DNA of 64,000 nt. Origin: Heterohyrax brucei. Lineage: Eukaryota; Chordata; Mammalia; Hyracoidea; Procaviidae. Positions 23,942 to 34,324 of this stretch are shown here, piece after piece. The notes below the pieces were generated by a model. That model did no database searches. It was given only the letters and a program-made list of their open reading frames with translations, and was not told the origin of the DNA. How positions within the stretch are numbered: the stretch's first letter is position 1; each line of letters begins with the position of its first letter. The translations under genes and the position numbers were made by a program. The stretch covers positions 53,809,208 through 53,873,207 of the forward strand of contig CM053143.1 in assembly GCA_028571685.1 (NCBI GenBank), read 5' to 3'.

Positions 23942-24600
23942 TTCATGTTCTCCAGTCCTCAGCGTAGGGATCATGGTCTTTGGGAACATCTAGATCAACT
24001 TGCATACCACAGCACATAAAGAAAATTTTCTGTGTCTTACTTTGGTGAGTAGCATCTGGGGTCTTAAAATCTTGTAAAAGGCTGTTTGAGATCTGTCTAC
24101 TAGTCCATCTTACCTGGAGCAAAGGAGAATGAAGAAAACAAAAGATACAAGGGAAAGGTTAGTCCATGGGACTAACTGACCACAACTACCATAGGCTCCA
24201 CCAGACCGGATCCAGAATAATTAATGGTGCCAGGCTACCACTATTGATTGTTTGGACAGAGTTCACAATGGAGAGTACAGCACAAAGCAAGAGAAAAACA
24301 TAGAACAAAATTCAAACATACAAGAAAAGACTAGACTTACTAGTCTGACAAACTAGAAAAAAAACCCAAAGTATAGCCCTGAATACCCTTTTAGTTCAGT
24401 ACTGAAGTCACTTCTGAAGTTTACCCTTCAGCTAATGATTAGACAGGCTTCTAAAACAAGTAATAATACACATAGGTCATTCACTGAACAGGCATGTCAA
24501 TCGAAAAGCAAAGGAAGGCAGGAAGGAACAGGAAAACCTGAGTGAAGGGAAATGGGGAACTCAAGTTTAAGAAGAGGAGAATGCTGACACATTGAGGGAT
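23942..24600 (+). mobile_element. Old L1 3' UTR fragment inside the RTE
   Basis: The motifs GAAAAACATAGAACAAAATTC, ACTAGACTTACTAGTCTGAC and GATTAGACAGGCTTC are sense. The first two are the complement of the 3' UTR of the old antisense L1 around 40,810-41,000 (compare GTCAGACCAGCAAGTCAGG). The family differs from the younger L1s at 7.7 and 44.7 kb. No polyA tail is preserved and the boundaries are approximate. Confidence 0.7.
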
Positions 24601-24874
24601 TGTATTCAGAAGAGTATATAGAATGACAAGTATCTTCACTGATGTTGGATGGATCTTGGTTGAAAGTGGAGAATACAAGAAAGCTATTTACCTGTGTTTT
24701 ATTGAATACACAAAGTTATAATCCCTTATGTGCTTCGTAACAAATTATGGATTACTGTGGGAAGAATGAGGATTATAGAAGATGCTCATGAGGAACAGTT
24801 CCCAGACAAAGAGGCAGTTGTTTGAACAGAACAATTATCATGTTTTAAAATCAGGAAAGATGCTGGTAGGGGTT

Positions 24875-25399
24875 TGTTTTAGTCAGCTAGTGTTACTCTA
24901 ACAGAAATACCACAGAGTAGATGGCTTTAACAAAGGAAGGTTTATTCTTACATAGTCTGGTAGGCTGCAAGTCCATGTTCAGGGTGTCTGCTCCAGGGGA
25001 AGTCTTTCCCCTTTGTTGGCTCTGGAGGAAAGCCTGATGTTGCATCAGTCTTTGTCCAGGGAGCATCTTGGCGCAGGAACCTCGGGTCTGAAGGACGCGC
25101 TCTTCTCCCGGTGCTGCTTGCTTGGCAGTGTGATGTTCCTAATTCTCAGTCGGCTTCCCTTTCCTTTTATCTCTTGTAGGATGAAAGGATTAAGGGTGGG
25201 GCAAACCATACTCCAAGGAAATTCCCTTTACAGTGGAGCAGAGAGGTGATCTTATAAAGGGATTTACAGTCCCACCCTAATCCTTTAACATATGACATAG
25301 GAAAACCACAAAATGGAGGACAGTCACAAGATACTGGGAATCATGGCCCAGCCACACGGCCACACATATTTTTAGGGGGACACAATTCGATCCATGACA
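24875..25399 (-). mobile_element. Solo LTR (MaLR-type) with perfect 5-bp target duplication
   Basis: The plus strand begins TGTTTTAGTCAGCTAGTG and ends GATCCATGACA, giving TG...CA termini. GGGTT occurs immediately before (24,870-24,874) and after (25,400-25,404). The minus-strand sense reads TGTCATGGATCGAATTGTG, the usual start of MaLR-class LTRs, and ends with CTGTTAGAGTAACACTAGCTG close to the 3' edge. The 525-bp length fits one LTR. The flanks rejoin seamlessly as RTE sequence, so this is a solo LTR left by recombination. Confidence 0.92.
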
Positions 25400-25499
25400 G
25401 GGTTGCATCCTTTCACCATACTTATTCAATCAGTGTTCTGAGCAATTAAGCCAAGAAGTAGGATTATATGAGGAAGAATGTAGTATCACTTTTGTAGGA

Positions 25500-26263
25500 A
25501 GACTCCTGAACAACCTGCAACATACAATTTGCTCGCTGAAAGAGGAGTTGAAGAACTTACTAATGAAGATCAATGAATATAGTCTTCAGTATGGATTACA
25601 ATTCAGCATAAAAGAAAACAAAATCCTCACAACTAGACCAATAAGCAGCATGATAATAAGTGGAGAAAATATTCAATCTACCAAGGATTTCATTTTACGT
25701 TTTCCACAATTAACATCCATGGAAGTGGCAGTCAAGAAATCAAATGACAGTACTGCACTGGGAAAATCTGCTGCAAAAGACCTGTTTAATACGTTAAAAA
25801 GCAAAGACACCACTATGAAGACGATGATGCATCTCATCCAACTCATGACATTTTCAGTCACCTCACTTGCATGTAAAATTACACAATGAATAAGGAAGAT
25901 CTATGAGAAATTGGTGCCTTTAAGTTTTAGTGTTGAGTGAAGAATATCCAATATAATATGGACTGTCAGAAAAACACAACAATGTGTCTTGGTAGAAGTA
26001 TGGGCAGAATGTTCCCAGAAGCAAGGATGGTGAGGCTTATTCTCACAAACTTTGGCCATGTTATCAGAAGGGACCAGTGCCTAGAAAAGGTCATCATGTG
26101 TGTTAAAGCACAGGGTCAAAGAAAAATGAGAAGACTCTTAACAAGATGTATTGACACAGTGGCTGCAACGATTTGCTCTAAAATAGCAAAGATTGTGAGG
26201 ATGGTGCAAGATTGGGCAGTATTTTGTTCTGTTGCACATATGGTTACTGTGAGCAGGAAATAA
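25500..26263 (+). pseudogene. RTE reverse-transcriptase C-terminal relic
   Basis: Two open pieces, 25,548-25,889 and 25,937-26,263, represent the region just after the catalytic box and the C-terminus of the RTE polyprotein. The first has LMKINEYSLQYGLQFSIKEN and ISSMIISGENIQ; the second has FGHVIRRDQCLEKVIM. Equivalent segments occur in the antisense copy near 700-800 and 205-399 (FGHVVGRDQSLEKGVML). The catalytic Y-A-D-D itself is lost here: the sequence near 25,520 reads CATACAATTTGCTCGC. Not functional. Confidence 0.78.
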
Positions 26264-26285
26264 CTTGATGTCACCTAACAACAAA

Positions 26286-26773
26286 AGCAATGAGAACTTC
26301 AGTTTAATTTCCAAGGCTAATTTAGGGAGTTTGGTTCATGTCTTTGCTCATACGTAAGCACAGTTTTAAAAGGAACCTGTGACCAGGTCACATCATATCC
26401 TATATAAGGAGGGTAGGGCTCAAAGAGGTGAAAGTGGCAACATTTTACAGGTAAAATTGATTGGTAAATCTAGAGACATTTTTACTATGTTGGGGATTGG
26501 TGATTACAGCTTTGCTTGGTGTGATACTGTTGAATAAATGAATAAAATATGACAATGAAATTGCCACTTTTGGAAAGAATTGTATAAGCCAAAATAAATC
26601 AACAACAATAAAGCAAAGCAAAGTCAACAAAATATTGTGAAATGAAGTATAAAGAAAACTCCCAAATTTTGATCTTTCAGGTTACAGAATATACGAAGAA
26701 AGGATGTAAAATCATTGTAGATAGGAACTCCATTATTTCTATTGATTTTAACCCCTTTTCAAGCAACTTGCTT
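26286..26773. other. No gene recognised
   Basis: Just under 500 bp with no feature I recognise. Confidence 0.5.
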
Positions 26774-27331
26774 AGTACTATAGATTGAGTCTCAGTGCCC
26801 ACAAAGAAACATTGAAATCCTATGTGACCCTGTTTGGAACTAGGGTTTATGTTGTGTTAATGAAGTCATTACTTGAGAAGGGTGGATTTTAAGATTAATT
26901 GTTTCTGAGTTATGTCTCATAAAAAGAGAAACCCAACATGCTAATACACACAAGGGGTAGAAAGCATGAAGAATTATCTCATGAGCAAAGAAAGCAATTC
27001 CTGGGCCAGCAAGGATGAAACCCCGGTGGTGTAGTGGTTGGGTTCTGTGGCTGCTAAGCAAAAAAAGTTGCCGCCTTAAATCAATCAGGTACTCCTTGGA
27101 AACTCTATAGGGCAGCTCTACTCTGTCCTGTAAGGTCGTTATGATCTGGCAATGACTCCATAGCACTGGGTTTGGTTTTTGTGGTTTTAACGGCAAGGAA
27201 AGACCCTCCCCAAGCGCCAATGTCTTGAATTGGACACCTAACTTCCAAAATTGTGAGACAATGCATTTCTGCACTTTCAAACCACACATTTTGTGGTATT
27301 TTTGTCACAGTAGCTGTAGATAACTAAGACA
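26774..27331 (+). mobile_element. MaLR-type LTR, sense, with nested SINE
   Basis: Starts TAGTACTATAGATTGAGTC, continues GAAATCCTATGTGACCCTG and GATTAATTGTTTCTGAG, and ends TTGTGGTATTTTTGTCACAG then GATAACTAAGACA, the standard MaLR LTR 3' end. A SINE interrupts it at 27,017-27,188. No clear target duplication remains. Confidence 0.8.
27017..27188 (+). mobile_element. AfroSINE inside the MaLR LTR
   Basis: GAAACCCCGGTGGTGTAGTGG, then GCTGCTAAGCAAAAAAAGTTG, CTACTCTGTCCTGTAAGG and the tail CACTGGGTTTGGTTTTTG. The flanks CAGCAAGGAT and CGGCAAGGAA look like an imperfect target duplication. Confidence 0.88.
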
Positions 27332-27521
27332 CTAATAATTAGTAAAATTCATCACTGAGAAAGAAGAATGGCAAATTGCTTAGAAACAAATTGTTACGTT
27401 AGTTATGACTAAATATTCACCTGGTGTGGTCTTAGGATTAGTCTAGAATATTTCAAGCACTTTGATTAACACAATCAGCATCATCACTATGGGTAACTAC
27501 CATAGTGACAATAGAGTCACA

Positions 27522-27712
27522 TTATTGTTGTTGTTAGGTAGGTGCCTTCAGATTGATTTTTGACTCATAGTGACCCAAAGGGTTTTCTTCGCTGCAATCT
27601 TTATGGGAGCAGATCACCTAGTCATCCTCCCACAGAGTTACTGATGAGTTTGAATCACCAGCATTTGGTGGTACAGCTGAGAGCTTAATCGTTGTGTATG
27701 CAGGGCTCCTTT
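27522..27712 (-). mobile_element. AfroSINE-type SINE, antisense
   Basis: TTGTTGTTGTTAGGTAGGTGCC, then GATTTTTGACTCATAGTGACC, CAGATCACCTAGTC and GGTACAGCTGAGAGC. The GTTGTTGTTAGG start is the complement of the RTE-like 3' end. Confidence 0.8.
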
Positions 27713-27890
27713 GATTTATGTTAATGTATGCTTAAAACTAAAAGAAAAAATTTGATGAGAAGCAGGATATTTACATGGTCATATAGTATCTGCCCAAAAT
27801 ATACAAAGAAAAGTAGTAATTTCAAAATACGAATACCTAGCACATGACACTTTAACTAAGTGACCATAATTAACATCACTAGTAATGGGA

Positions 27891-28048
27891 CGGAAACCCT
27901 GATAGTATAGTGAGTAAGCTCTACAGTTTACCCAAACAGTCATAGTCTGAATGACCAACATTCCTTGGAAACACTGTGGGGGCAGTTCTATTCTGTCCTA
28001 TAGTGTCACCATGACTCCGAATCAACAGCAGTTGGTTTAGTATTGGGT
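27891..28048 (+). mobile_element. AfroSINE, sense, with target duplication
   Basis: CGGAAACCCTGATAGTATAG, then GTTCTATTCTGTCCTATAG and GACTCCGAATCAACAGCAG. The flanks CTAGTAATGGGA (27,879-27,890) and CTAGTGATGGGA (28,049-28,060) match at 11 of 12. Confidence 0.9.
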
Positions 28049-28245
28049 CTAGTGATGGGATGAATCAGTATTTGTACCTCTTTAATTAAATATACTCAGA
28101 AGAATACAAAGTCACTTCTGTTATATTCCATCAAATTATATCAGATAAATTTAAACCGAGAAACTTTCTACATTCCTCATAAGTATCAAAGTCATAAAAG
28201 ACAAAGACAGGCTGAAGATCTCTTCCAAAATAAGGAGATTATAAC

Positions 28246-28402
28246 TCCTAGGTGACACAAGCAATTTGTGGTAGGCTGCCAACTGAAAAGTTAGGGGGTT
28301 AAACTCAGTCAGTGTCTTTGAGGATGAAAGGTTTTGCAATCTACTCTTAAAAAGATTACAGCCAAGAAAAGCCTATGGTTCAGATCTACTTTGTAATAAC
28401 AG
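28246..28402 (+). mobile_element. AfroSINE-type SINE, sense, decayed
   Basis: CCTAGGTGACACAAGCAAT, then AACTGAAAAGTTAGGGGG, GATTACAGCCAAGAAAAGCC and CAGATCTACTTTGTAATAAC. The AGATTACAGCCAAGAAAA motif marks the same variant as the copy at 20,055. 28,403-28,684 shows nothing recognisable. Confidence 0.7.
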
Positions 28403-28684
28403 ATGTGTCACCTGTGGCAATTGATTCAAAGGTAACAGGTTTGGTGTTTGGCTTAAAGGGACTCACAACAGGTGACACTGAATTCAACCCATGACTAGAT
28501 AAAGACATTAGTTGGAAAACCGTCAAAATTTTGTTAAGGTCTTTGACTATGTAATTTTGCAATATCAAAGGTAACTTCCTAATCTTTATAACTGTACTGT
28601 GATTAAACAAGAGTACTCTTGTTTTCATGAGCTATAAATTCATTATGTCTATAATTCTCATATAGTCCAGAAAAAATAAAAAAA

Positions 28685-28719
28685 GTATATATATATATAT
28701 ATATATAACATATATAATA
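28685..28719. repeat. (TA)n microsatellite
   Basis: A run of about twelve TA units, then an interrupted continuation to about 28,719. Confidence 0.9.
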
Positions 28720-28834
28720 ACTTTTTCACATTGAGGGAATCTTTTAGGTGAAGCATATGCAATAATTCTGTATACTACCTTTACAATATATAGTAAATCT
28801 GTAATGATTTCAGAATGGTTTAGTTAGCTGCAAT

Positions 28835-29125
28835 CTTCTCAGTCCCTGACTCCTGACCAGCTCGTGCACAGTGGGATCATGGGATTAGAACTTTGTGATC
28901 TACAGAGTTTTCATTGGCTGGTTATTCTAAAGTAGATCACCAGGGATTCTTCCTAACTTATCTTAGTCTCGATGCTCAGATGTAACCTGTTCAGCCTCAT
29001 AGCAACATGTAAGCCTTACTAACAGAATAGTAATGGCTGCACTTGAGGTATATCCGCTGGGAATAGAACCCAAGTCTTACACAAGGAAGGTAGAAATTTT
29101 ACTACTCAACTACTTTTAATCTCAG
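28835..29125 (-). mobile_element. Composite RTE-tailed SINE with tRNA-like head, antisense
   Basis: From left to right: GGGATTAGAACTTTGTGATC, TTTTCATTGGCTGG, AAGTAGATCACCAGGGATTC and GAAGTAGATC-type RTE 5' UTR-like pieces. It ends with GGGAATAGAACCCAAGTCTT and GGTAGAAATTTTACTACTCAAC, which read as the complement of a decayed tRNA-Gly-like sequence (T-loop GAACCC-type core and anticodon-stem region). Many mutations have accumulated, so it is not a tRNA gene. Confidence 0.6.
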
Positions 29126-29207
29126 TTTTAAAATTAAGTGTCAAGCAATATAAGCAGTTCAGTCTCAAAATGCACCGTTCTCAGAAGTTACTAGTCAATT
29201 CTGAGTG

Positions 29208-29372
29208 ATCCCTGTTTAAATCTGTATGGCACAGTGGTTAAGTGTTCAGCAGCCAATCTAAAGGATGGCAGTTCAAATTCACCAGCCACTCCTTAGAAGC
29301 CTTAAGGCACAATTTTACTCTGTCCTATAGGGCCATTACAAGTTAGACTAACTCAAGATCAATAGCTTTTTT
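29208..29372 (+). mobile_element. AfroSINE, sense
   Basis: CTGTATGGCACAGTGGTTAAG, then CAGCAGCCAATCTAAAGGATG, CTCTGTCCTATAGGGCC and a tail CAATAGCTTTTTTTTT. Confidence 0.85.
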
Positions 29373-30492
29373 TTTTAAATAGTCACAGTCGCTTTACACA
29401 GTTTGTTGATTTGTTCCCAGTTAACACCTCACGTAGTTTTGTCAGTCATGGTTCATATGTTTCTGTTTCTATGAAACTTCATTCTGTTTATTGAATTTAT
29501 AAGAAATTCCTTTGGTTCAAAACAATTTGACCCTATCCAGAAAAACACATTTACCAAATGTTTTCTGATCTCCTTCATCTGTCTGCATTGAAACATCACC
29601 TTTGTCTGTTTAGGTCGAAGTGAAAAGAAGAGTTCTGGAAGACACAGGAATAATGAGTACATTTTGATAACGCCAAAGTCTCACATGTCTTTTTTCCCGT
29701 GACTGTTCTCACTGTCTTTCTAATATGTTCACTCCTTATTAGCACTGTTCTTACTTCCTGTTCCTTGAATCAACATTCAGCTAACGTTGTCTGCTCCCGG
29801 TACTCAAAGCTAATATCTGAAGAAGTACCTAAGAGTAGGTTAAAAAAAAAAAAAACAGCCAGTTGACAAGGCTATACATACAATATAGTTACTTGTTATT
29901 CAGCGAAGAGAGCATAAAACTAAAAGAATATTTAGATTGTGGTTCTGGTTTTCACATTTGTTGACTCCACCACTCTAAATGATTTCTTTTAAAATATGAA
30001 TCCTAATCTCCTTTATTACCTACAAACTGAAGAAAGTATCCATATTAGTGAGTTTTGAAAATTACATAGTAAAAGTGAAAATACTTTGAATTACATTCAA
30101 CGCTATGTAATTATTAACACTGGAGCCAAGTTTTATGTGCAGTTCAAAGTTAACTCTGGGGCAAATTCTCTAACTTTCAAATATGTATTAAGTTAAAAAA
30201 CAGAACACAGATTAAAGGGAAGGAAGAAGAGTCTTTCAGAGTACAATAAGAGCATAGTAACAAGGAGAATATTATCCCTGCTTTGTCTCCCACTAGAATA
30301 GTTCTGGCATAGGCCAAATCTCAGTTTCTATTCTCCCTCAGGTATCACAAATCTTTATCTTCATTATTACTACTGTATCATTTTTTTACTTCTCCATAAA
30401 CAATTGTACAATTAAAAAAGAAAATAAGTGAATAACAGCTTCTCTTCTAAATTCTATCAACTTAGAAATTATTAATATTATAACTTGTTTGG
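29373..30492. other. Long stretch without recognised gene
   Basis: More than 1 kb of AT-rich, unique-looking DNA with only short open frames (for example 29,662-29,453 minus). No repeat that I can name. Confidence 0.5.
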
Positions 30493-30650
30493 CTTTAGAG
30501 TTGACTAGACCTGAATTTCAATAGTGATTTGGCAGGTAAATAGCCAGTGTAGAGTTAAGGAGTCCCTAACTGCATGTAAATCATGTGTGAGCTCTGTGAA
30601 GACTAAATGAGATCCATTTTTATAATAGTATATCATGCTTTCTGATTTAA
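30493..30650 (+). repeat. MIR SINE remnant
   Basis: The order GGCTTTAGAGTTGACTAGACC, TGAATTTCAATAGTGATTTGG, CATGTGTGAGCTCTGTGAAG and ACTAAATGAGATCC matches the body of MIR. It is strongly diverged, as expected for an ancient mammalian repeat. Confidence 0.65.
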
Positions 30651-31534
30651 ACCTAACGTTAAATTGAGTTTCCTTGGAGCAGATTTGAGACAGTCTAAAA
30701 ATGAATACTTTACATATCGTAGTACAGTGTCTGATACACGATCATGTTCTTTAAGTTTTTTTTTTTTTTCCCCGCAAGTTATGTGAACTTATCTTCAACT
30801 AGACCATACACAAAAAAGACTCATGTATATGCCAGCAGAACAGTTAGAGGTGTACCTGGGACTCAGATGTTATATGTTATCACAATTCTTTCTTAATCTC
30901 TCTCTTCTCCTGTGCACTTCTTTATTCAGCTGCTAATCTTAGAAACTGGTTATTTTTGTATGTCAAGGAACATGACTAACAGCAATTGCTTTGCTTAGTG
31001 TATCACCATTTGCCAGTTGAAGGATACTATAAACCTGTTTACAGATCTACAGTTAAAAACACTGGGAAAGCTCATAATTGCCCAGTCTGGCTGAGTCTCA
31101 ATCCGGAGTCAACAATTTTTCTACTCAGAAGTGTGAAATTAAGACACAAAAGGAAGGTTTTCTATTCCCAGAAGAAAGGAGTGGAAAGAAAAGATGAGGA
31201 AGTGATATTTGCTGTGAAAATACGTGGTAGTTGCTGTCTTCGGAATGATTTCCAAAATATTTAAAAGCTAGACATTCTTGGGAATTGATCCACCAGAAGA
31301 GAGGTACTATGGAACAACTTATTGACACAAATTTTGGAGGCTCCAAGCTGGTTTAGGCAGTAATCCATTATTTGCAGGTTGGCTCTCATCCTTCCTTCAG
31401 ACTTTATTAAAATTTAAACTTCTAATTGAGGCTTTCTTTGGTCACTTTTATCTCCGTAGTAACATATTTAACTTAACTTTTTACAAAATGCCTTTAAAAA
31501 TTATTTTTTAATTATTAATAAGAAAAATCCCCCA
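30651..31534. other. No gene recognised
   Basis: About 880 bp. An open frame of 92 codons at 30,986-31,264 has no domain that I recognise and no promoter or splice context. Confidence 0.5.
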
Positions 31535-31640
31535 ACTAGAATGTAACTTCTATGAGGGTAAAGATATGGTTCTATAATACTGTGTACCTCTACAGCTTTG
31601 AAAAGTGCCAGTATAATAAATAAACATTGAATGAAAAAAT
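31535..31640 (+). repeat. L2/MIR-type 3' end remnant
   Basis: CTAGAATGTAACTTCTATGAGG, then TGTGTACCTCTACAGC and AATAAATAAACATTGAATGAA match the conserved 3' end shared by ancient L2 and MIR elements. The AATAAA inside it is therefore not taken as a host polyadenylation signal. Confidence 0.65.
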
Positions 31641-31918
31641 ATACCCTTTGTTTACATTATCATTGACACTGCTTTTTCTCATTATTATTAGAGTCCCAAA
31701 AGAGAATGATATTACACAGATGGCTTTATTCAGGAAGGTTCATTCACAGAAAATGACTAAGTTCCATGGAAAGCTGAAAATAAAGAAGTTATATGATAAG
31801 AATTTATCTCCATAGGGGAAGTTTTGTGATCTTTGTAAGTTAGAAAACATGTGTTCAGATCGGGTCATATTTTTAAATTTAAATACACAGAAATGTTTAT
31901 TTTCAAAATTACTCCTTT

Positions 31919-32917
31919 GGGGGCGGAGTCAAGATGGCAGACTAAGCACACGTCTCCTTATATCCCTCTAGAAACCAAGACCTGAATTGACAATCAAACA
32001 GAGCCTTCTGAGGACCTAATCAGCCTCAGGACATGGCACAGAGCTGTTAATTGGGACTTCATACCACTCAGCGAGAAACCTCCTCTCTTTCGCTGACTCC
32101 CGCTCCTGGCTAGCCCCGGCTTTCACGGACGGAAGGTAAACGCACCAGTTTGACTTTTTTTTCCTCTGTCTCGGCTGACAGGTGGAGCTGGGTCTTCCTG
32201 GCGGCTGGACTCAGACGCGCTGCTGAGGGGATAGGCAGGCGAAATTCCCATATTCTGAGAGCAAGGCTTGGGACTCTGTTAATCGAGCCATTTTGAGCCT
32301 TTCGTTTAGTAGCTGCCTCAGCGGGGTTTGCACTGACCTTTGCAGTCAGGGTGTGGGATGCCATGTTGGTACCGAGATTTGAGCGGGACCTCGTTCTTAG
32401 CCTGGGAGCCAGAGCCTGCAAATGGGACAGCGCTTCTCCGACAGAAAAGTAGTGATTTTGCACAGTGCTGCCTACATTGAGGGCCCTGCAACAGAAGCAC
32501 AGGGATCGCTGCCTCTGGGCACCTTTAGCCCCCTGTTTGCTGCCTGTGTGGAGGACGCCATCTTGGGTACGGTGGCCGCAGCTGGACCTAATTCTTAGCT
32601 TGAGAGCCAGAGCCTGACCACACGAGAGCACTTTTCTATCACAAAACCAGTACTCGACGCAGTGTTGGATAAGGCTAGGCCCTGTCAGCAGAGGCCAACA
32701 GGGCAGTAGCATTGCTGTATTCTGAACTAGTTTTGTTATCATCTGGTGTTGGATATAGTGGTGATTACTTTGTCAGATGAGAAGAGGGACCTCTACACCT
32801 GAAAACCTAACTGACTTGTGAACCGGTCAGATACCTTTTGCTTTACGTTTGAAGACAGCCTAGAGAAACATTTGCAATCAATCCTCACAGTACCTCTTCC
32901 AGCCTCTATATACTCAC
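31919..32917 (+). promoter_or_regulatory. L1 5' UTR, CpG-rich, two tandem units of about 198 bp
   Basis: This leader is the most CpG-rich part of the window (32,100-32,640). Two direct units are visible: GTTCTTAGCCTGGGAGCCAG at about 32,393 and ATTCTTAGCTTGAGAGCCAG at about 32,591, 198 bp apart. The GTGTGG...GCCAT...TTGG segment repeats with the same spacing (about 32,351 and 32,550). In L1s, such leader units act as internal promoters. The high CpG content and lower decay suggest a younger copy than the one at 14 kb. Confidence 0.75.
32110..32742 (-). other. 210-codon antisense open frame in L1 5' UTR
   Basis: An uninterrupted frame runs opposite to the L1 leader. It begins MITKLVQNTAMLLPCWPLLT and includes SCGQALALKLRIRSS and, one tandem unit later, SHLQALAPRLRTRSRS, so its internal repetition follows the DNA repeat. 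The same frame is partly open in the copies at 13,973-14,339 (plus) and 50,739-50,524 (minus). Primate L1s are known to have a short antisense ORF0 in the same place, but this protein does not look like it as far as I can tell. Translation is unproven, and GC-rich leader sequence favours chance open frames. Confidence 0.5.
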
Positions 32918-33876
32918 ATGGGACCCAAAAAGCAACAGACAATTGTGGCATACAAGCAATCACTCATGGCTTCAGAAGGCTCCCAAACAAAGCAACCAAG
33001 GAGTTTTCCAGATGAAGAAACTTTTATGAAAGCATCAGGAAGTGAATACAAATTGATTATATACAGGGCCCTTCTAGACCTTATACAAAATGCAGCAGAA
33101 CAAAATGAAAAATTAAGCAAGTTGTTCGATCTGATGGAACACCACTACTCTGAAATCCAACAGATTAAGAAGAAAATCAAAGACATAGAAACTTCCATGC
33201 AAAGCCAAGAAAACAGAATGGAACAAATGGAAAAAAGAATTTCTGACTTGGAAGACAGAGCTACTGATGCCAGTGTCTATGAGTAGAAATCAGAAAAAAG
33301 AAACAAGAAAAATGAAGAAACATTAAGAACCATGTGGGAATCTATTAAGAGGAACAACCTTTGATTAATTGGAGTCCCTGAACAGGGTGAGACATCTGAG
33401 ACCACAGAGAGTATTGTTGCTGAGCTGCTGAAAGAAAATTTCCCAGAAATCATGAAGGAAGAGAATATAGACATCTCAGCTGCATATCGTACGCCACCCA
33501 ATATAGATCTCAAAAGAAAGACTCCAAGACATATTATAATCAAGCTCAACAAAACGAAACATAAGCAGCAACTCTTAAAGGCAGCAAGAATCAAAGCAAA
33601 GCTAACATTCAGAGGGAAACCCTGTAGGCTCTCGTCAGATTTCTCAGAAGAACTATGCTGGCACAGAGACAGTGGCACGACACATTCAAAGTCTTGAAGG
33701 AGAAGAACTTCCAACCAAGAATTATATATCCTGCAAAACTATCTTTCAAATACGAAAATGAAATTAAGACATTCCCAGATAAACAGAAACTCAGAGATTT
33801 TGTAAAAACCAAACCCAAACTATAAGAAATACTGAAAGAAGTTCTTGGCTTTGGCTTAGAAGAGCAAAACCACTAA
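32918..33876 (+). pseudogene. L1 ORF1, broken
   Basis: Starts at the expected ATG (MGPKKQQTIVAYKQSLMASE). Residues from about 60 onward form a coiled-coil segment (HHYSEIQQIKKKIKDIETSM, then QMEKRISDLEDRATDAS). A stop at 33,284-33,286 ends this piece. After a frame change the C-terminal RNA-binding part follows (33,452-33,697: TPRHIIIKLNKTKHKQQLLK, LTFRGKPCRLSSDFS). Another frame change near 33,650 precedes the end at TAA 33,874-33,876. An in-frame deletion or insertion comparison with 12,810-13,769 shows the same domain order. The protein normally binds L1 RNA. Confidence 0.88.
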
Positions 33877-34083
33877 CTTTATATTTTAGAATGGCACACT
33901 ACTCAATACTCATTTAGGGAAGGCTCCAAAGTAAATCACAGCTTTGATTTGGAAAGAAGCAATCCAGTGATCATCATGAAAACTATGGTGTCATCATAAT
34001 AAAAGAGGGATGTACTACAGTCGTTATAGTCCTTCCAGATGGAGAGGAAGATGACAAGACTGGTAGTAATTAAAATTGGGTTT

Positions 34084-34111
34084 GCCAGCCAAGCCAAGTG
34101 CCGTCGAGTCA
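34084..34111. mobile_element. Micro-insertion copy 2, in L1 spacer
   Basis: Twenty-eight bp containing GCCAAGCCAAGTGCCGTCG sit between two GTTT copies (34,080-34,083 and 34,112-34,115). The same place in the L1s at 12,595 and 49,793 reads GTTTATATATAG-type and ACAAATAGTTTATTAAG-type sequence without insert. The insertion is therefore supported by empty paralogues. Confidence 0.85.
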
Positions 34112-34324
34112 GTTTACAAATAGTTTATTAAGGGGGTTCATAGGGGCAGCTGTAAACCACAACAAAGATGTATCATACCATTTCAAGAAATCTAACACAT
34201 GAGTCTCAACTACTATAAAACCAGCTCTGAAAAAGGTGAAAAATCAACTCACAAAAAAGAGTGTCCCAGAACAGACTAATAAGAACAACAGAGAAAACAT
34301 CAAAATAAAAATAAACATATCACA

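Larger units (their letters stand above)
23630..26285 (+). mobile_element. RTE-clade LINE, sense, broken by two insertions
   Basis: Three RTE segments in order: 23,630-23,941 (GGAGGTAGCATATG, then TATGTCAAGAAATATGGAAGG), 24,601-24,874 (GTATTCAGAAGAGTATATAG, then CCTGTGTTTTATTGAATAC), and 25,400-26,285 (TTTCACCATACTTATTCAATC to GATGTCACCTAACAACAAAAG). The first gap holds an old L1 3' UTR plus loss of about 100 bp of RTE. The second gap is a solo LTR. The 5' half of the RTE is missing. The stretch 23,330-23,629 before it shows nothing recognisable. Confidence 0.87.

Noticed and set aside
29040..29125. A tRNA-Gly gene on the minus strand
   Set aside because: Too many changes in the stems and T-loop, and it is embedded in a repeat-derived SINE.
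31600..31640. AATAAATAAACATTG as a polyadenylation signal of a host transcript
   Set aside because: The motif belongs to the conserved 3' end of an L2/MIR-type repeat and no upstream exon is seen.
32110..32742. 210-codon frame as a host gene
   Set aside because: It lies wholly inside an L1 5' UTR on the antisense strand and follows the tandem structure of that leader; kept only as a possible antisense L1 frame.
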